A stretch of DNA of 14,792 bases from Muribaculaceae bacterium (lineage in GTDB: Bacteria > Bacteroidota > Bacteroidia > Bacteroidales > Muribaculaceae). A program made the position numbers and the translations under genes. The notes below the pieces were generated by a model. The model was not told where the DNA came from, did not search any database, and saw only the letters and a list, made by a program, of their open reading frames with translations. Below, one piece after another: positions 7,527 through 12,833 of this stretch (position 1 is its first letter; each line of letters begins with the position of its first letter). The stretch spans positions 1 to 14,792 of the forward strand of contig VSPF01000066.1 of NCBI GenBank assembly GCA_009775195.1. The letters run 5' to 3'.

Positions 7527-8033
7527 TCAAGCAGGTTTATTTCCCGACCTATAGTCGCCCGGCTTCATACCCGTAAAACGCACAAACGCACGGTGAAAGC
7601 TCGAATGGCTGGCAAAACCGCAATGCTCGGCTATGTCGGCAATGGGCGTATCGGGCTCGTCGGTCAGAAGCCGCATCGCCTCGGCCATACGGCGGTCGCG
7701 GACATAGTCGCTGAAGCTCTCGCCAAGGCCCTCGTTGAAAATACGCGACAGGTAGGTACGGTTGAGTGGCACAACGGCCTGAACGTCGGTCAACTTGAAC
7801 GCCTGGTTGAAATATGGATGCTCGGTATCGAACCACTGCCTGATGGTGGCCGCATACTCGGGTATCCGGGCCTCGAACGATTCATCTCCTGCCACCCCGG
7901 GCACTTCCTCTGCCACCGTAGCGACAGGCCGACGCCGGCGCAACCGCACAAAATACACCACCCCGGCGACAGCTACCGCCAAAAGGACGACAATCAGCAC
8001 GATTCGAAGTGTTGTAAGCAGTAAAAGGAGCAT
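7527..8033 (-). CDS. Membrane-tethered AraC-type transcriptional regulator
   Basis: A 168-aa protein with one N-terminal hydrophobic segment (residues 3-28) ending in a positive stretch (VRLRRRRP), then a linker of about 30 residues and a C-terminal AraC DNA-binding domain. The domain has the expected two helix-turn-helix units: LTDVQAVVPLNRTYLSRIFN (81-100), and IADIAEHCGFASHSSFHRAF (131-150) followed by the terminal FTGMKPGDYR signature. There is no room for a ligand-binding domain. Membrane AraC proteins in Bacteroidales usually have several TM helices or are part of larger sensors, so a single-pass minimal version is notable. Its position directly upstream of the fimbrial operon on the same strand suggests it controls that operon (inference). 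It has its own candidate promoter at 8080-8112. Confidence 0.85.
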   Translation of the reverse strand: MLLLLLTTLRIVLIVVLLAVAVAGVVYFVRLRRRRPVATVAEEVPGVAGDESFEARIPEYAATIRQWFDTEHPYFNQAFKLTDVQAVVPLNRTYLSRIFNEGLGESFSDYVRDRRMAEAMRLLTDEPDTPIADIAEHCGFASHSSFHRAFVRFTGMKPGDYRSGNKPA

Positions 8034-8079
8034 TGAGGATGAAGTAGGAGAATGAAGTTAGTGTTCGGTTAACAGTACG

Positions 8080-8112
8080 CAAAATTACTGCATTTTCGCC
8101 ATAAGCCGCAAT
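8080..8112 (-). promoter_or_regulatory. Candidate promoter of the AraC-type regulator
   Basis: Reading leftward: -33-like ATTG (8112-8109), 21-bp spacer, -7 box TAATTTTG (8087-8080), giving a leader of about 40 nt before the ATG at 8033. The decamer AGTAATTTTG is identical at the DUF3575 and fimbrillin candidate promoters. Confidence 0.5.
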
Positions 8113-8133
8113 ACTTGGACCAACTTGAACCTC

Positions 8134-8151
8134 AAAAAAAAAAAAAAAAAA
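8134..8151. repeat. 18-bp poly-A homopolymer upstream of the AraC promoter
   Basis: An uninterrupted run of 18 A's, about 21 bp upstream of the -33-like element of the regulator gene. Tracts of this length can vary by slipped-strand replication and also bend DNA. The flanking stretch 8152-8293 shows no gene or clear signal. Confidence 0.9.
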
Positions 8152-8293
8152 TAAATTTTTGTTAATACAAAAATTTAAAGCCACTTTAAATATCAAATTG
8201 CCAAAAATTACGCGCCAAATCATCGTGATACCGAGTCGAGGCACCACACCCCTCGGCCAGTGCTGAGCGGATAAGACAAAAGGAACAGGCGCA

Positions 8294-8587
8294 GTAGGAG
8301 CTTGAACCTCCGGGGCAAGCCATTGCCCCGGCGAGGGTATTCAAGTCGTCGGAGACGACGCGGTCGTGGCTAACCCCACGATTATTCGTGGGGTTAGAGC
8401 AGATGAGTGAGGGCTGTCCTCGGAGAGGACGCTATGTATATTCACGGCGACCTCTCCGAGGTCTTTTGGTGTTTGGCCTTTCCTGTCACCCCACCAATGA
8501 TGGTGGGGCTAACCGCAAAAGCGTCGTCTCCGACGACTTGAATACCCGCGCCTACCCAAGGCTTGTCTCGGAGAGCCAAGCTCCTAC
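8294..8587. repeat. Hairpin-array palindromic element, copy B
   Basis: About 294 bp between the divergently transcribed AraC gene and the nuclease-fold gene. The terminal 11 bp are perfect inverted repeats (GTAGGAGCTTG at 8294). A 27-bp perfect inverted repeat lies further in (GGGTATTCAAG plus GTCGTCGGAGACGACGC). Six hairpins follow in order: GTCGTC-GGA-GACGAC (8345-8359), CCCCACGA-TTAT-TCGTGGGG (8374-8393, stem extended by TAA/TTA), GTCCTC-GGA-GAGGAC (8416-8430), GACCTC-TCC-GAGGTC (8449-8463, followed by TTTT), CCCCACCA-ATGA-TGGTGGGG (8489-8508) and GTCGTC-TCC-GACGAC (8523-8537). The symmetry axis, near 8440, coincides with the element's midpoint. No coding potential and no obvious target-site duplication. 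Confidence 0.9.
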
Positions 8588-8598
8588 CCTGCCGTGCC

Positions 8599-8617
8599 TT
8601 TTGCCCTTATGTTTCCT
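8599..8617 (-). repeat. CATAAGG-type short interspersed repeat, copy 2
   Basis: Read on the minus strand: AGGAAACATAAGGGCAAAA. It lies 12 bp outside the end of hairpin-array copy B and matches the copies near 11376 and 11834. Confidence 0.55.
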
Positions 8618-8629
8618 CAAATCAGCGGG

Positions 8630-8653
8630 CCTATCAGTGAACCTATCAGTAAA
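8630..8653. repeat. 12-bp tandem duplication upstream of promoter
   Basis: Two 12-bp units, CCTATCAGTGAA and CCTATCAGTAAA, end 16 bp before the -33 box at 8670. They are possible paired activator sites (inference). Confidence 0.6.
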
Positions 8654-8657
8654 CTTA

Positions 8658-8700
8658 ACAAAATTTTATTTTGTACGTCACAAAAATTGTTATACCTTTG
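8658..8700 (+). promoter_or_regulatory. Promoter of the nuclease-fold/Ig-like gene pair
   Basis: A near-ideal Bacteroidota promoter: -33 TTTG (8670-8673), 19-bp spacer, -7 TACCTTTG (8693-8700). Transcription should begin near 8705, leaving a leader of about 38 nt. A perfect AT-rich inverted repeat, ACAAAAT-TTT-ATTTTGT (8658-8674), overlaps the -33 box and is a candidate operator. Confidence 0.8.
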
Positions 8701-8742
8701 TAACGCATAACCAGCACCTGTCGCCCGGCAGGCATCTATATT

Positions 8743-9801
8743 ATGAACAAGATTCTCATACTGGCCGTCGTAGCACTCATCGCAGCCCTCGCCACACCGG
8801 CCACCACACATGCCCAAAACGACAGCGGCCGCCGCGTGCAGGTCGCCGGCATTGCTTTTTACAACTTCGAAAACCTCTTCGACACCATCCCCAACAACCC
8901 CCTGGGCCGCGACGAAGAGTTCACCCCCAAAGGTTCGAGACAGTGGGACGGCCGCAAATACTGGCTCAAGGTACACAACCTCGCCTATGCCATATCGCAG
9001 TTCAAGACCAAGACAACGCCCATAGGCCCGGCCATAATCGGCGTGAGCGAGATTGAAAACCGCTCGGTGATGGAAGACGTCGCAAACCAGCCCGAAATCA
9101 AGGCCTGGAACCTGCAAATCGTGCACCACGACTCGCCCGACAAACGCGGCGTCGACGTCGGCCTGATGTACAACCCCCGCTACTTCAAGCTCGAAAATGT
9201 GACCAACCACACCCTAACCGCCGTGCCCTTCGCCACCCGCGACCAGATGTGCGTCGTCGGCCAGCTCCTCGGTCAGCGAATAGCCGTCATCGTCAACCAC
9301 TGGCCATCGCGACTCGGCGGACAGGAGCAGAGCGAACCAAACCGCATCGCCGCCGCCGAGCTGTCCAAGCACATCGCCGACAGCCTCTGGCAGGTCGACC
9401 CGCAAATCGGCGTCATCGTGATGGGCGACCTCAACGACGACCCCATGGACAAATCGTGCGCCGTGGCCCTCGGGGCCAAGCGCGACGCCAAGGATGTCGC
9501 CGACCACGGCTTCTACAACCCCTGGTGGAACATCCTCGACCGTGGCATCGGCACACTGGCATACAAGAGCGCATGGAACCTCTTCGACCAAATCATAGTG
9601 TCGGGCAACCTTGTCGACGCACCCGACAACCGCTGGAACTTCTTCGAGGCCAAAGTGCTCAACTTCGACTTCCTCAAAGACACCGAGGGCAACCGCGTCG
9701 GCTACCCCAAGCGCACCTATGCCTCGGGCAGCTTCCTGGGCGGCTACTCCGACCACTTCCCTACCGAAATCTTCCTCCGCCGTTACATCGACAAAAAATA
9801 A
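8743..9801 (+). CDS. Secreted endonuclease/exonuclease/phosphatase (EEP) family protein
   Basis: A 352-aa EEP-superfamily (DNase I/exonuclease III fold) protein with a signal peptide (residues 1-24, cleaved after THA). Hallmarks in order: YNFENLFD (Asn41, Glu43) as the first active-site strand, GVSEIEN near 100-106 with the metal-binding Glu, RGVDVGLMY (135-143), VNHWPSR with the His of the catalytic centre, MGDLNDDP carrying the Asp/Asn pair, and the terminal SDHFP with the catalytic Asp-His. All catalytic positions look intact. Substrate could be extracellular DNA, RNA or a phosphodiester/phospholipid; the family does not decide it. The ATG follows a strong promoter by about 42 bp. The Ig-like gene follows after 25 bp, so the two form an operon. 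Codon use is GC-rich, like that of most genes in the window. Confidence 0.88.
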   Translation: MNKILILAVVALIAALATPATTHAQNDSGRRVQVAGIAFYNFENLFDTIPNNPLGRDEEFTPKGSRQWDGRKYWLKVHNLAYAISQFKTKTTPIGPAIIGVSEIENRSVMEDVANQPEIKAWNLQIVHHDSPDKRGVDVGLMYNPRYFKLENVTNHTLTAVPFATRDQMCVVGQLLGQRIAVIVNHWPSRLGGQEQSEPNRIAAAELSKHIADSLWQVDPQIGVIVMGDLNDDPMDKSCAVALGAKRDAKDVADHGFYNPWWNILDRGIGTLAYKSAWNLFDQIIVSGNLVDAPDNRWNFFEAKVLNFDFLKDTEGNRVGYPKRTYASGSFLGGYSDHFPTEIFLRRYIDKK

Positions 9802-9826
9802 CAACCAATCAAACAAAATAAAGCTT

Positions 9827-11296
9827 ATGAAAAAACTTTTACTCACCCTGGCCCTTGGCGCAGCCGTATCGTTGAGCGCCAGCGCCGACACTTACTATGA
9901 GTGCTTGTTCGGAGCATCTTATAACTCAAAATCAGTCAACAATTACACCTCGACATGGTCGGTCACCAACGAAGGTAGCACTTTTGACATCGTTAACTTT
10001 AACAACAACGAAAATAAATGGGCTGACTTCGTAAAATGTGGTCGTAAGAACAACGCATCGGTGGCTACTATCACAACCGCCTTCGCCGCCACGCAAACCA
10101 TCAACGAGGTTGTCCTAAGTGCTGCTTTCAACGAAGCGAACGTAATGAACGCCATCAAACTCGAGACTTCAGCTACGGAAGATTTTGCTACAATTCTCAG
10201 CACTGTTAATGCAGACAATACTGTAATAAACACCAAAAACGCGACTGCGGCCGACCTCACATTTAAACTTGACAATCCTGCTGCCAACCTCTACTATCGA
10301 CTTACATTCGACTGCAAGAGCGCAAAGGCCAATGGCATTGTTCGGGTTTACTCGGTTAAATATAACGGTGGAGCAGGCCAAGCAACACTTGAAGACCCGG
10401 CACTCTCATTCCCCGAGGCAAGCTATACAATAAAACTTGGTGAGGAATTTACCGCTCCCGAGCTGACCAAAGCAACTGATGCAACTCCTAAATATACCTC
10501 TTCAAAAGAAGAGGTTGCCACTGTTGATGCAACAACTGGCGTAGTTACAGTTTTAGCTGTTGGTACAACTACTATCACTGCCACTGTCGACGAAACTGCA
10601 ACATACAAAGCCGGTAGTGCTTCTTACACTCTCGTAGTAGAAGACCCGAATACCTTCTGGGCTCCCGACTGCAAAGATACAACGAACCCCGAATTTACCT
10701 TTGAGACAATCTCAGGAGACTTTGAGCCGTGGACGACAGACACCCGTTACGGCCTCAAGGCATCAGCTTACAGCGGTGGTGCTGCAAACGCTTCTGACGC
10801 CGTTGCAGCTTCGCCCGTCCTCGACTTCACAAAATACACGGCCCCTATGACGCTCAACTACCGTCAGGCACTCAACCAATTCAAAGTCAACGGTGCACTT
10901 ATCGATTGCACTGACGAGGCTATCGCTCCTTATGTTTCGATTGTTGCTCAACTCGATGGCGAGACCGAATGGACAAAGATTGGCGATGTAAATGCTCCTA
11001 CGGCATTTAACTGGAACTTCTACGACGGTGCCGAAATCGACCTTGCTCAATTTGCCGGTAAGAAAGTTAAAATCGGCTTCCGCTACGTTTCTACCACCGA
11101 GTGCGCCGGCACATGGGAAATCGACCACGTTGTAGTAAAGGCTCAGAAAATCAGCACCGGTGTTGCCGAGATTGAGACTGCCGAGAATGCTCCTGTCGAG
11201 TACTTCAACCTGCAGGGCGTCCGCGTAGCCAACCCCGAAAACGGCCTCTATATCCGCCGCCAGGGTAACAAGGTTAGCAAAGTTATTGTAAAATAA
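9827..11296 (+). CDS. Secreted multidomain protein with bacterial Ig-like (BIG2) domain and Por-type C-terminal tail
   Basis: 489 aa. The start at 9827 is chosen because it opens a clear signal peptide (residues 1-20, cleaved at ASA|D); the frame is open further upstream but overlaps the previous gene without sense. Domains: a beta-rich N-terminal region (21-180); an Ig-like BIG2 domain (about 191-272) with the typical SSKEEVATVDATTGVVTVLA core and GTTTITATV strand; and a second beta-sandwich resembling choice-of-anchor-J/carbohydrate-binding folds (280-440), containing WEIDHVVV. The last 34 residues (EYFNLQGVRVANP, GLYIRRQG, KVIVK) match the C-terminal tail common on secreted Bacteroidales proteins, resembling a type IX sorting domain. 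The gene is noticeably more AT-rich and simpler in codon use than its neighbours. No enzyme motif is seen; a surface binding or structural role is the best guess. An intrinsic terminator follows. Confidence 0.8.
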   Translation: MKKLLLTLALGAAVSLSASADTYYECLFGASYNSKSVNNYTSTWSVTNEGSTFDIVNFNNNENKWADFVKCGRKNNASVATITTAFAATQTINEVVLSAAFNEANVMNAIKLETSATEDFATILSTVNADNTVINTKNATAADLTFKLDNPAANLYYRLTFDCKSAKANGIVRVYSVKYNGGAGQATLEDPALSFPEASYTIKLGEEFTAPELTKATDATPKYTSSKEEVATVDATTGVVTVLAVGTTTITATVDETATYKAGSASYTLVVEDPNTFWAPDCKDTTNPEFTFETISGDFEPWTTDTRYGLKASAYSGGAANASDAVAASPVLDFTKYTAPMTLNYRQALNQFKVNGALIDCTDEAIAPYVSIVAQLDGETEWTKIGDVNAPTAFNWNFYDGAEIDLAQFAGKKVKIGFRYVSTTECAGTWEIDHVVVKAQKISTGVAEIETAENAPVEYFNLQGVRVANPENGLYIRRQGNKVSKVIVK

Positions 11297-11317
11297 TTTA
11301 ACTCCCCATACATTAAG

Positions 11318-11348
11318 CCTCGGAGAGCACCCCTCTCCGAGGTTTTTT
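11318..11348 (+). terminator. Intrinsic terminator after the Ig-like gene
   Basis: Perfect 10-bp stem CCTCGGAGAG (11318-11327) / CTCTCCGAGG (11333-11342), 5-nt loop, then TTTTTT (11343-11348). The stem is the same CCTCGGAGAGG core used in the hairpin-array elements. Confidence 0.92.
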
Positions 11349-11375
11349 ATTTGGACCATCGCCTTATTGAGCAGA

Positions 11376-11415
11376 AGAAACATAAGGACATAAAAAACAT
11401 AAGGCACATAAAAAA
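11376..11415 (+). repeat. CATAAGG-type short interspersed repeat, copy 3 (doubled)
   Basis: AGAAACATAAGGACATAAA (11376-11394) is followed at once by a second unit, AACATAAGGCACATAAAAAA (11396-11415). It lies 22 bp before hairpin-array copy C and is inverted relative to the copy at 11834-11854, so the two bracket that element. Confidence 0.6.
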
Positions 11416-11436
11416 TTAATAAAAAGGCATCGCCTA

Positions 11437-11729
11437 TAGGAGCTCGTATCTCCGAGACGAGCCAGCAGCCAGGCGAAGGCATTTAAGTACTCGGAGAGGG
11501 CGCTGGCATAGTTAACCCCACGATTATTCGTGGGGTTAGGAGATGAGTGTGTGGCTCCGTCCTCGGAGAGGACGCTATGTATAACACACGGCGACCTCTC
11601 CGAGGTCTTTTGTGGTTCGTCCTTTCCTATCACCCCACCAATGATGGTGGGGCTAACAACAAAAGCGTCGTCTCCGACGACTTGAATACCCGTGCCTATC
11701 CAAGGCCTGTCTCGGAGAACCGAGCTACC
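11437..11729. repeat. Hairpin-array palindromic element, copy C
   Basis: About 293 bp between the terminator of the Ig-like gene and the queD promoter region. Same orientation as copy B, and most of its inner and right-hand sequence is nearly identical. Hairpins: a degenerate first one near 11487-11501; CCCCACGA-TTAT-TCGTGGGG (11516-11535); GTCCTC-GGA-GAGGAC (11559-11573); GACCTC-TCC-GAGGTC (11593-11607, followed by TTTT); CCCCACCA-ATGA-TGGTGGGG (11633-11652); GTCGTC-TCC-GACGAC (11667-11681). Its ends, TAGGAGCTCG and CGAGCTACC, are inverted but imperfect. The midpoint coincides with the symmetry axis near 11583. Non-coding. Confidence 0.9.
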
Positions 11730-11745
11730 ACGATACTGAATAAAA

Positions 11746-11763
11746 GATACATAAAGACATAAA
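11746..11763 (+). repeat. CATAAGG-type short interspersed repeat, copy 4
   Basis: GATACATAAAGACATAAA, 16 bp beyond the end of hairpin-array copy C. It is closest to the copy at 5045-5066 (minus strand). Confidence 0.5.
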
Positions 11764-11833
11764 TCCAAAAAGTACAAAAAGAGTCAATTAAACAAGGCTT
11801 CACCAATCACCAGTTATCTTTTGTCACTTATGA

Positions 11834-11854
11834 TTTTATGCCCTTATGTTTCCT
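11834..11854 (-). repeat. CATAAGG-type short interspersed repeat, copy 5
   Basis: Read on the minus strand: AGGAAACATAAGGGCATAAA plus one A. It is the best match to the copies at 8599 and 11376. Confidence 0.6.
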
Positions 11855-11859
11855 CCCAC

Positions 11860-11884
11860 CAGCATCAACACAGCATCAACACAG
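11860..11884. repeat. 11-bp tandem duplication
   Basis: CAGCATCAACA twice in tandem plus a further CAG, just after short-repeat copy 5. A similar 12-bp duplication follows short-repeat copy 2. The rest of 11764-11938 is AT-rich with no further signal seen. Confidence 0.6.
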
Positions 11885-11938
11885 ACGCTCCTTAAAACTT
11901 TTTCACTGCCTTCATCACTCAGACCGCGAAAAAATTCG

Positions 11939-11946
11939 TAACTTTG
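11939..11946 (+). promoter_or_regulatory. Promoter -7 box of the queD operon
   Basis: TAACTTTG fits the Bacteroidota -7 consensus TAnnTTTG. It ends only 7 bp before the queD ATG, so transcription would start within a few bases of the start codon and the mRNA would be leaderless or nearly so. No clear TTTG -33 box is present at the right distance. Confidence 0.6.
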
Positions 11947-11953
11947 CACCCGT

Positions 11954-12286
11954 ATGTACTATATAACCAAACGCATAGAAATATCGGCAGCGCACCGCCT
12001 AGACCTACCCTACCAGAGCAAGTGCAGCGCCGTACACGGCCACAACTGGATAGTGACCGTGCATTGCCGCGCAGAATTTCTCAACGCCGCCGGCATGGTG
12101 ACAGACTTTACCCATGTCAAAAGGCTGCTCGAAGAAAAAATGGACCACAAGGTGCTCAACGACGTGCTGCCATTCAACCCCACCGCCGAAAACATAGCGC
12201 GATGGATATGCGACAATGTCGAAAACTGCTATCGCGTAGACGTGCAAGAGAGCGAGGGCAACACAGCAAGCTATGAACGCGACTAA
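11954..12286 (+). CDS. queD: 6-carboxytetrahydropterin synthase (QueD family)
   Basis: A 110-aa member of the QueD/6-pyruvoyl-tetrahydropterin synthase family, which turns 7,8-dihydroneopterin triphosphate into 6-carboxy-tetrahydropterin on the way to queuosine. The zinc ligands are visible as His14 (ISAAHRL), His28 and His30 (AVHGHNW). Catalytic Cys24 sits in QSKCSAVHGH, Asp64-His65 in MDHKVLND, and the substrate-binding Glu99 in VQESEGNTASY. The DFTHVK segment is also typical. Length is normal for the short bacterial form. MYYITKRIEISAAHR is the usual family N-terminus, so the ATG at 11954 is well supported despite its closeness to the promoter. It overlaps queE by 14 bp, which fits their consecutive steps. 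Confidence 0.92.
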   Translation: MYYITKRIEISAAHRLDLPYQSKCSAVHGHNWIVTVHCRAEFLNAAGMVTDFTHVKRLLEEKMDHKVLNDVLPFNPTAENIARWICDNVENCYRVDVQESEGNTASYERD

Positions 12287-12833
12287 GACCTACAAGGTAA
12301 ACGAAATCTTCTATTCCCTTCAGGGGGAGGGATTTTATACCGGTACGCCGGCAGTCTTCCTACGCTTCGCGGGCTGCAACCGCAAATGCTCGTTCTGCGA
12401 CACCGACCATGCAGATGGCCGCGAGATGACAGCCGACGAAATCGCCGACGCCTGCGCCGCCTACCCTGCCCGACACCTCGTTGCCACCGGCGGCGAACCC
12501 CTGCTACAGCTCGACAGCGACCTGCTGAGGATGCTGAAAGCCAAGGGCTTCTACGTGCAAATCGAAACCAACGGCAGCCTGCCCGCGCCGCCCGAAGTCG
12601 ACTGGGTGACATGTTCGCCCAAAGACGCCCCCTGGCGCATCGACCGAGTCGACGAACTCAAAATCGTATACCAGGGCCAGGACGTAGAGCAGCTTGCCTC
12701 GGCCTTCGGTACGCCGCGCCGCTTCCTGCAGCCATGCTCGGGCACAAACACAGCCGAAACTGTCGACTATATCCTCGCCCATCCCACGTGGCGGCTGTCG
12801 CTGCAAACACACAAACTGCTCGACATCAGATGA
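12273..12833 (+). CDS. queE: 7-carboxy-7-deazaguanine synthase (QueE, radical SAM)
   Basis: A 186-aa radical SAM enzyme that rearranges 6-carboxytetrahydropterin into 7-carboxy-7-deazaguanine, using S-adenosylmethionine and a [4Fe-4S] cluster. The cluster motif is CX3CX2C (Cys35, Cys39, Cys42 in CNRKCSFCDTDH). It is preceded by the family's substrate-side motif EIFYSLQGEGFYTGTP and followed by the SAM-binding ATGGEPLLQ near residue 70. ETNGS, CSPK and the C-terminal LQTHKLLDIR are further QueE signatures. It overlaps queD by 14 bp, and its stop overlaps the next gene's start (ATGA), indicating translational coupling. queC and queF are not in the window. Confidence 0.95.
   Translation: MNATKTYKVNEIFYSLQGEGFYTGTPAVFLRFAGCNRKCSFCDTDHADGREMTADEIADACAAYPARHLVATGGEPLLQLDSDLLRMLKAKGFYVQIETNGSLPAPPEVDWVTCSPKDAPWRIDRVDELKIVYQGQDVEQLASAFGTPRRFLQPCSGTNTAETVDYILAHPTWRLSLQTHKLLDIR

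Noticed and set aside
7249..7530. A 93-codon minus-strand frame between the AraC and DUF3575 genes
   Set aside because: TTG start, no recognisable domain, odd composition, and it covers the promoter and hairpins of the leader.
8341..8540. Regularly repeated hairpins that might be a CRISPR array
   Set aside because: The hairpins alternate between different sequences arranged as a mirror image, with no constant direct repeat and no unique spacers of uniform length, and no cas gene is nearby.
8294..8587. Copies of an insertion sequence
   Set aside because: No transposase frame and no visible target-site duplication. The internal layout is entirely hairpins, so a full IS call is not supported; only a non-autonomous element remains possible.
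9611..9826. Upstream extension of the Ig-like protein into the EEP gene
   Set aside because: The extension is a Ser/Thr/Pro-rich shadow frame. The ATG at 9827 gives a standard signal peptide 25 bp after the EEP stop.
11860..11884. Tandem 11-bp duplication as an origin iteron
   Set aside because: Only two full units, no replication gene and no DnaA-type boxes noticed around it.
12386..12829. An N-terminal extension of the DUF4105 protein running back through queE
   Set aside because: The frame is open only because of the GC-rich codon pattern of queE. The ATGA overlap start at 12830 opens a proper signal peptide.
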